From: Candidatus Pacearchaeota archaeon ex4484_71
Lineage (GTDB): Archaea > Nanobdellota > Nanobdellia > Pacearchaeales > GW2011-AR1
Assembly (NCBI GenBank): GCA_002254395.1
Contig: NJDN01000017.1
Location: 1-8,054, forward strand
DNA length: 8,054 nt
Direction: 5' to 3'
Under the pieces are notes generated by a model that searched no databases, was not told the DNA's origin, and saw nothing but the letters and a program-made list of their open reading frames with translations. Of this stretch, positions 5,187 to 8,054 are shown piece by piece (position 1 is the first letter of the stretch; each line of letters starts with the position of its first letter). A program made the translations under genes and the position numbers.

Positions 5187-6080
5187 CTAGAAAATTAAGT
5201 AAATTAGGCCTATTGCTAAAAATATCCCTGTCGAAATAAAAGGCATCGCAGGGTAAGCTTTTTTCTTACCATAAAACAATAAAAATCCTAGTCCAAGAGC
5301 AGCACCAAGGATAGTGATTACTGCAGCCCAAACTCCAAAAAACTTAAACATTACTCCCGCAGAGATTATAGGAAAAACTATGTCTCCCCCACCAAGAATT
5401 GCAAGAGTCACCTTAAATTTTTTCTTCTTTAATAATTGAGGGTTTTTCTTCTTTAGAACCTTTACCTGTTTCCTTTGCCTCTTTGACAAGTAAGGCAATA
5501 AAAATCCCCCAAACACCTTCACTTTTTCCATTTGGTATTTTGCCATCTTTTGCATAATTCCCGACTTCCAGACAGCCCAAGCATCGTATAGTGAGATTAA
5601 AACGAGAAAAATCATGAGGTACAAAACATTAAGCATTGGAATAAAAATCACTGCAATACCAGGATATATGAACAGTTCTGAAAGATTATGGGATATCATA
5701 TTCGGAGTGTATATCTTACTGAGTGCTAAAGGAAGTGCAAATAGAAGGGCTACAAAAGGCATGTATTTAAATCCAGGAGTAATAGAAGATAAGATTGCGT
5801 TGAACGAAACACCCAAAGCAATCATGACTACCACAAAAAACCACGTTCTCATCACAAATTTTGTTTTGAATCTTATAAGTACCATCATGAGCAAAATTGC
5901 TATAGTGAAAGCAACGAGAATAGAAATAAAAGCAGACCCGCTATCAATATTTGAATCCGCACTTCCCAACCCAAAGGGAATTGGAGCCCCGCTATAAAAA
6001 TGTATCACAAATAATCCAATGAACTGTGTCACCAGAAACATTGACAAAAGAATAATGGTGATCTTTAGATTGTGTTTCAT
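5187..6080 (-). CDS. Presenilin-like intramembrane aspartyl protease (A22 family)
   Basis: A membrane-embedded GxGD protease of the archaeal presenilin/signal-peptide-peptidase type, expected to cut transmembrane helices within the bilayer. About nine hydrophobic segments are visible in 297 residues. The catalytic aspartates are D166 in SLYDAW (the YD motif, sixth helix) and D233 in LGGGDIVFP (the GxGD motif, seventh helix). The PAL-type motif is PAMP (277-280) at the start of the ninth helix, in the PAMP form that I recall from archaeal members. A very Lys-rich cytosolic loop (about 169-222) joins helices six and seven, as usual in the family. The ATG at 6080 is chosen: it gives the typical MKHNLKI beginning and lies about ten bases after the start site predicted from the TATA box at 6111-6120. 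A TTG at 6098 is in frame but would precede that site. Natural substrates are unknown. Confidence 0.9.
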   Translation of the reverse strand: MKHNLKITIILLSMFLVTQFIGLFVIHFYSGAPIPFGLGSADSNIDSGSAFISILVAFTIAILLMMVLIRFKTKFVMRTWFFVVVMIALGVSFNAILSSITPGFKYMPFVALLFALPLALSKIYTPNMISHNLSELFIYPGIAVIFIPMLNVLYLMIFLVLISLYDAWAVWKSGIMQKMAKYQMEKVKVFGGFLLPYLSKRQRKQVKVLKKKNPQLLKKKKFKVTLAILGGGDIVFPIISAGVMFKFFGVWAAVITILGAALGLGFLLFYGKKKAYPAMPFISTGIFLAIGLIYLIF

Positions 6081-6110
6081 CTTCCTCTTAAATGACAAAA
6101 GAAATTACCT

Positions 6111-6120
6111 TATTTAAATC
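6111..6120 (-). promoter_or_regulatory. TATA-box promoter for presenilin-like gene
   Basis: GATTTAAATA on the minus strand lies in the short gap just after the aCPSF1 stop at 6128. A start about 26 bases downstream falls near 6089, nine bases before the ATG at 6080. AGAGG lies only a few bases before that ATG, so initiation is probably leaderless-like. The gene may also receive read-through from aCPSF1. Confidence 0.45.
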
Positions 6121-6127
6121 TTTAAAT

Positions 6128-8011
6128 TTACTTTAACCTTAACGTTTCAAGTCCTCTTGGAACATTAGTCTCAACTCGGTTTAGCTTATACAGCGAAGAA
6201 GCGAGATCCAAGGACTTCGAGACCTCTCCATGATTCACAATTATCCTTTTTGGTTTTGGCCTTAGATTATTAAAAAAAGATATTATTTCACTTCTTCCGG
6301 CATGAGGAGAAAGCCCATTGAATAAAACTGTCTCCATATTCACCTCAATCGTTTTTTTCATCCCTTCTTCTTCTACAACAACAGTTTTTGCACCATCTTG
6401 GATCTGCCTTCCCAAAGAACCGGGACCTTGATAACAACTAAGAATCATTAAATTTTTATCGTTGCTTGCAAACTCCTTAAAATATTCTACAGACGCCCCT
6501 CCTACCAACATTCCCGAAGTTGCAATTACAATACACGGTCCTCCTTCCATAACTTCTTTTCTCTCTTGAGGAGAACCAACACGGGAGAAAACATCTGAAG
6601 TAAAAGGATTACTATCTTGAAAAATCTGCGCCCTAACCTTTGAAGAGAGAAAATCTGGATAAGCCGTATGAATTGCATTAATATCCCAAACCATACCATC
6701 GACGTAAATTGGAACTCTTGGGAGCTCTCCTTTCCTCATTGCCTCTTCCATCCTTAACATCGTCTCTTGTGCATGCCCTAACCCTAACTCTGGCAGAAGA
6801 ACTTTCCCTCCTCTTTCAATAGCTTTTTTCACGAGGTTTACAAATTGTATCTCTGTCTCTTTCCTTGGGGGGAGGATGTCAGACTTAGCCCCATAAGTTG
6901 ATTCTGTTATTACTGATTCTACTCTTGGAAAAGAAGAAATTGCGGGGTCGAGAAGTTTTGTTCTTTGATATTTGTAATCTCCGGTATAAAGTAAATTATG
7001 CCACCCATTCCCAATGTTTAAATGAACCATCGCACTGCCCAATACGTGACCTGAATTATAGAATGTTAACCTCACATCCGGAGCAATGTCTGTCACCTCG
7101 TTAAATCCCAAACAAATACTATGCTTCACCATCTCTTTCACATCCGTTGAGCTAAACAATGGGGCTTCTGCTTGCTTGTATGCCACCCCTATAAAATCAA
7201 GAGACAATAATGACGCAATATCTCTAGTAGGAGTTGTCATATACACCGGCCCTTTATATCCCATCTTATACAAATAAGGTAACAACCCTACATGATCAAG
7301 ATGAGCGTGACTTATGACCACTGCATCCAGCTGATTTATATCAAACTCTGGAATATTGAAAACGGGAAATTTGTCCTTCCCAGATGAGGCAACATCAATC
7401 CCACAATCCAACAGGATCTTAGTATTCTCTGTTTGCAATAGCATAGAGCTCCTCCCCACCTGTCTTGCACCTCCGAGAAAAGTTATTCTTACCCACCCAT
7501 CCATCTTCTCAGGATTCCATTCTTTGTATATCTTCTCACCTATCTTATTCAAGAATTTTCTTCTGTATGAATTATTTGCGTAAAGAACACTCCGAATATT
7601 CTCCGTTATTTTTGATTTTATCGCAGGAGATCTTTGGACCTGAGGAGTCCACTTTGTTTCTCTTCTAATTTGAGAGAGAATAGAACCTTGTTTTCCTATT
7701 ACCATCCCTGGTTTCTTAGCTTCTATAACCACTATGCTACGATGAGGCTCAAAAAGAATATCTGTTACTTCTGCTTCTTCGGGGACAAGCTCTTTTATCC
7801 TACGGGAAGTCGTTTCTTGATCTTCCAGGATTTTTGAATCCGCCCTCAATTCTATTCTTTTTTTAATATCATTAACAATTTCCTTTATTTTTCCTTCTCC
7901 TTCTACGAAAAAGTTTTCATTCTCGGTGTAAAGAACTATATTTGCGCCCTCGAAATTCGCTTCCTTTACTTTACCGCTTAACCGATTTGTTATGTTTTCT
8001 AAAATTCTCAT
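6128..8011 (-). CDS. fttA: aCPSF1/FttA, archaeal termination endonuclease
   Basis: The archaeal homologue of CPSF73 (aCPSF1, also FttA), a zinc-dependent metallo-beta-lactamase/beta-CASP ribonuclease that cleaves nascent RNA after T tracts and terminates transcription. At 627 residues it is full length. Order: an N-terminal divergent KH-like domain, a second KH domain with GKQG (106-109), then the nuclease. Metal ligands are in HAHLDH (H235, H237, D239, H240), SGHVLGS (H322) and TGD (D345). The beta-CASP motifs are ESTYG (E370), SPHAGR (H570) and NHGE (H594). All catalytic positions are intact. A small departure is GHAQE (H412), where GRAQE is common in the family. Many archaea have a proteasome beta gene just upstream, but the window ends before that can be judged. 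The start at 8011 gives an N-terminus about ten residues shorter than usual; no better upstream start is visible before the window edge. Confidence 0.95.
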   Translation of the reverse strand: MRILENITNRLSGKVKEANFEGANIVLYTENENFFVEGEGKIKEIVNDIKKRIELRADSKILEDQETTSRRIKELVPEEAEVTDILFEPHRSIVVIEAKKPGMVIGKQGSILSQIRRETKWTPQVQRSPAIKSKITENIRSVLYANNSYRRKFLNKIGEKIYKEWNPEKMDGWVRITFLGGARQVGRSSMLLQTENTKILLDCGIDVASSGKDKFPVFNIPEFDINQLDAVVISHAHLDHVGLLPYLYKMGYKGPVYMTTPTRDIASLLSLDFIGVAYKQAEAPLFSSTDVKEMVKHSICLGFNEVTDIAPDVRLTFYNSGHVLGSAMVHLNIGNGWHNLLYTGDYKYQRTKLLDPAISSFPRVESVITESTYGAKSDILPPRKETEIQFVNLVKKAIERGGKVLLPELGLGHAQETMLRMEEAMRKGELPRVPIYVDGMVWDINAIHTAYPDFLSSKVRAQIFQDSNPFTSDVFSRVGSPQERKEVMEGGPCIVIATSGMLVGGASVEYFKEFASNDKNLMILSCYQGPGSLGRQIQDGAKTVVVEEEGMKKTIEVNMETVLFNGLSPHAGRSEIISFFNNLRPKPKRIIVNHGEVSKSLDLASSLYKLNRVETNVPRGLETLRLK

Positions 8012-8054
8012 TCTTTTACCACAAAATTACAATTATTTGCTCTTATCCACCATC
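8012..8054 (-). other. Upstream of fttA: promoter or end of another gene
   Basis: Two readings are possible. First, a frame open from the window edge ends in TGA overlapping the fttA start as ATGA (last residues RANNCNFVVKE), which would be the 3' end of a translationally coupled gene. Second, AAATAATTG at 8038-8030 is about 24 bases before the ATG and could be a weak TATA box for a leaderless message. A further frame ends at TAA 8033-8035 after MVDKSK. Forty bases are too few to choose. Confidence 0.25.

Noticed and set aside
5848..5856. GTGATGA on the minus strand as a C box of a C/D guide RNA
   Set aside because: It encodes VMR of the protease, and I found no properly spaced D box or terminal stem.
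5614..5997. A 127-codon open frame on the plus strand
   Set aside because: It lies wholly antisense to the presenilin-like gene, whose catalytic motifs are intact, and its translation has no family features.
6081..6098. TTG start at 6098 for the presenilin-like protease
   Set aside because: It needs a non-ATG start and lies upstream of the start site predicted from the TATA box; the ATG at 6080 gives the family-typical MKHNLKI. A weak AGGTAA before the TTG keeps it possible.
6898..7837. Several 60-75 codon open frames on the plus strand
   Set aside because: All are antisense to fttA, overlap one another and read as low-complexity translations of a coding strand's complement.

Overview
The window looks like chromosomal DNA of an archaeon, most likely a small-genome DPANN lineage (Woesearchaeota/Pacearchaeota type). 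The support is the set of archaeal genes (OapA/OapB/OapC, class I CCA-adding enzyme, aCPSF1/FttA, archaeal presenilin-like protease, TrmB-family regulator), TATA boxes about 25 bases upstream of starts with little or no leader, an AT-rich and A/purine-rich coding strand, very short intergenic gaps, and divergent sequence in the core enzymes. The phylum is inferred from style, not from a marker-gene tree.

Layout. Bases 1-3431 are read on the + strand: the 3' end of a Cys-rich, membrane-anchored surface protein (1-588); an Era-like GTPase (631-1272); a DUF2073 protein one base later (1274-1687); after a gap with a TATA box, a zinc-ribbon protein (1748-2161); and the CCA-adding enzyme (2145-3431), which overlaps it by 17 bases. 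The three middle genes are the archaeal oapA-oapB-oapC set, also called arvA-arvB-arvC. It is known from Haloferax as origin-linked genes, and more recently its GTPase was tied to extracellular vesicle formation in Euryarchaeota.

Bases 3428-8011 are read on the - strand. In transcription order they are: the archaeal transcription-termination nuclease aCPSF1/FttA (8011-6128); a nine-helix presenilin-like GxGD protease (6080-5187); and, from its own near-leaderless promoter, a three-gene cassette of an unrecognised 192-residue protein (5109-4531), a TrmB-family regulator (4547-3777) and an unrecognised 115-residue protein (3775-3428). The two halves converge: the stop codons of the CCA enzyme and of the 115-residue protein share two bases.

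Most of the window is housekeeping: tRNA maturation, RNA 3'-end formation/termination, membrane proteolysis and a conserved GTPase module. The least explained parts are the TrmB cassette with its two orphan proteins and promoter palindrome, the grouping of oapC with cca rather than with oapAB, and altered motif residues in the CCA enzyme. I see no tRNA, rRNA, CRISPR array, insertion sequence or integration site, and no gene-free stretch longer than about 80 bases.
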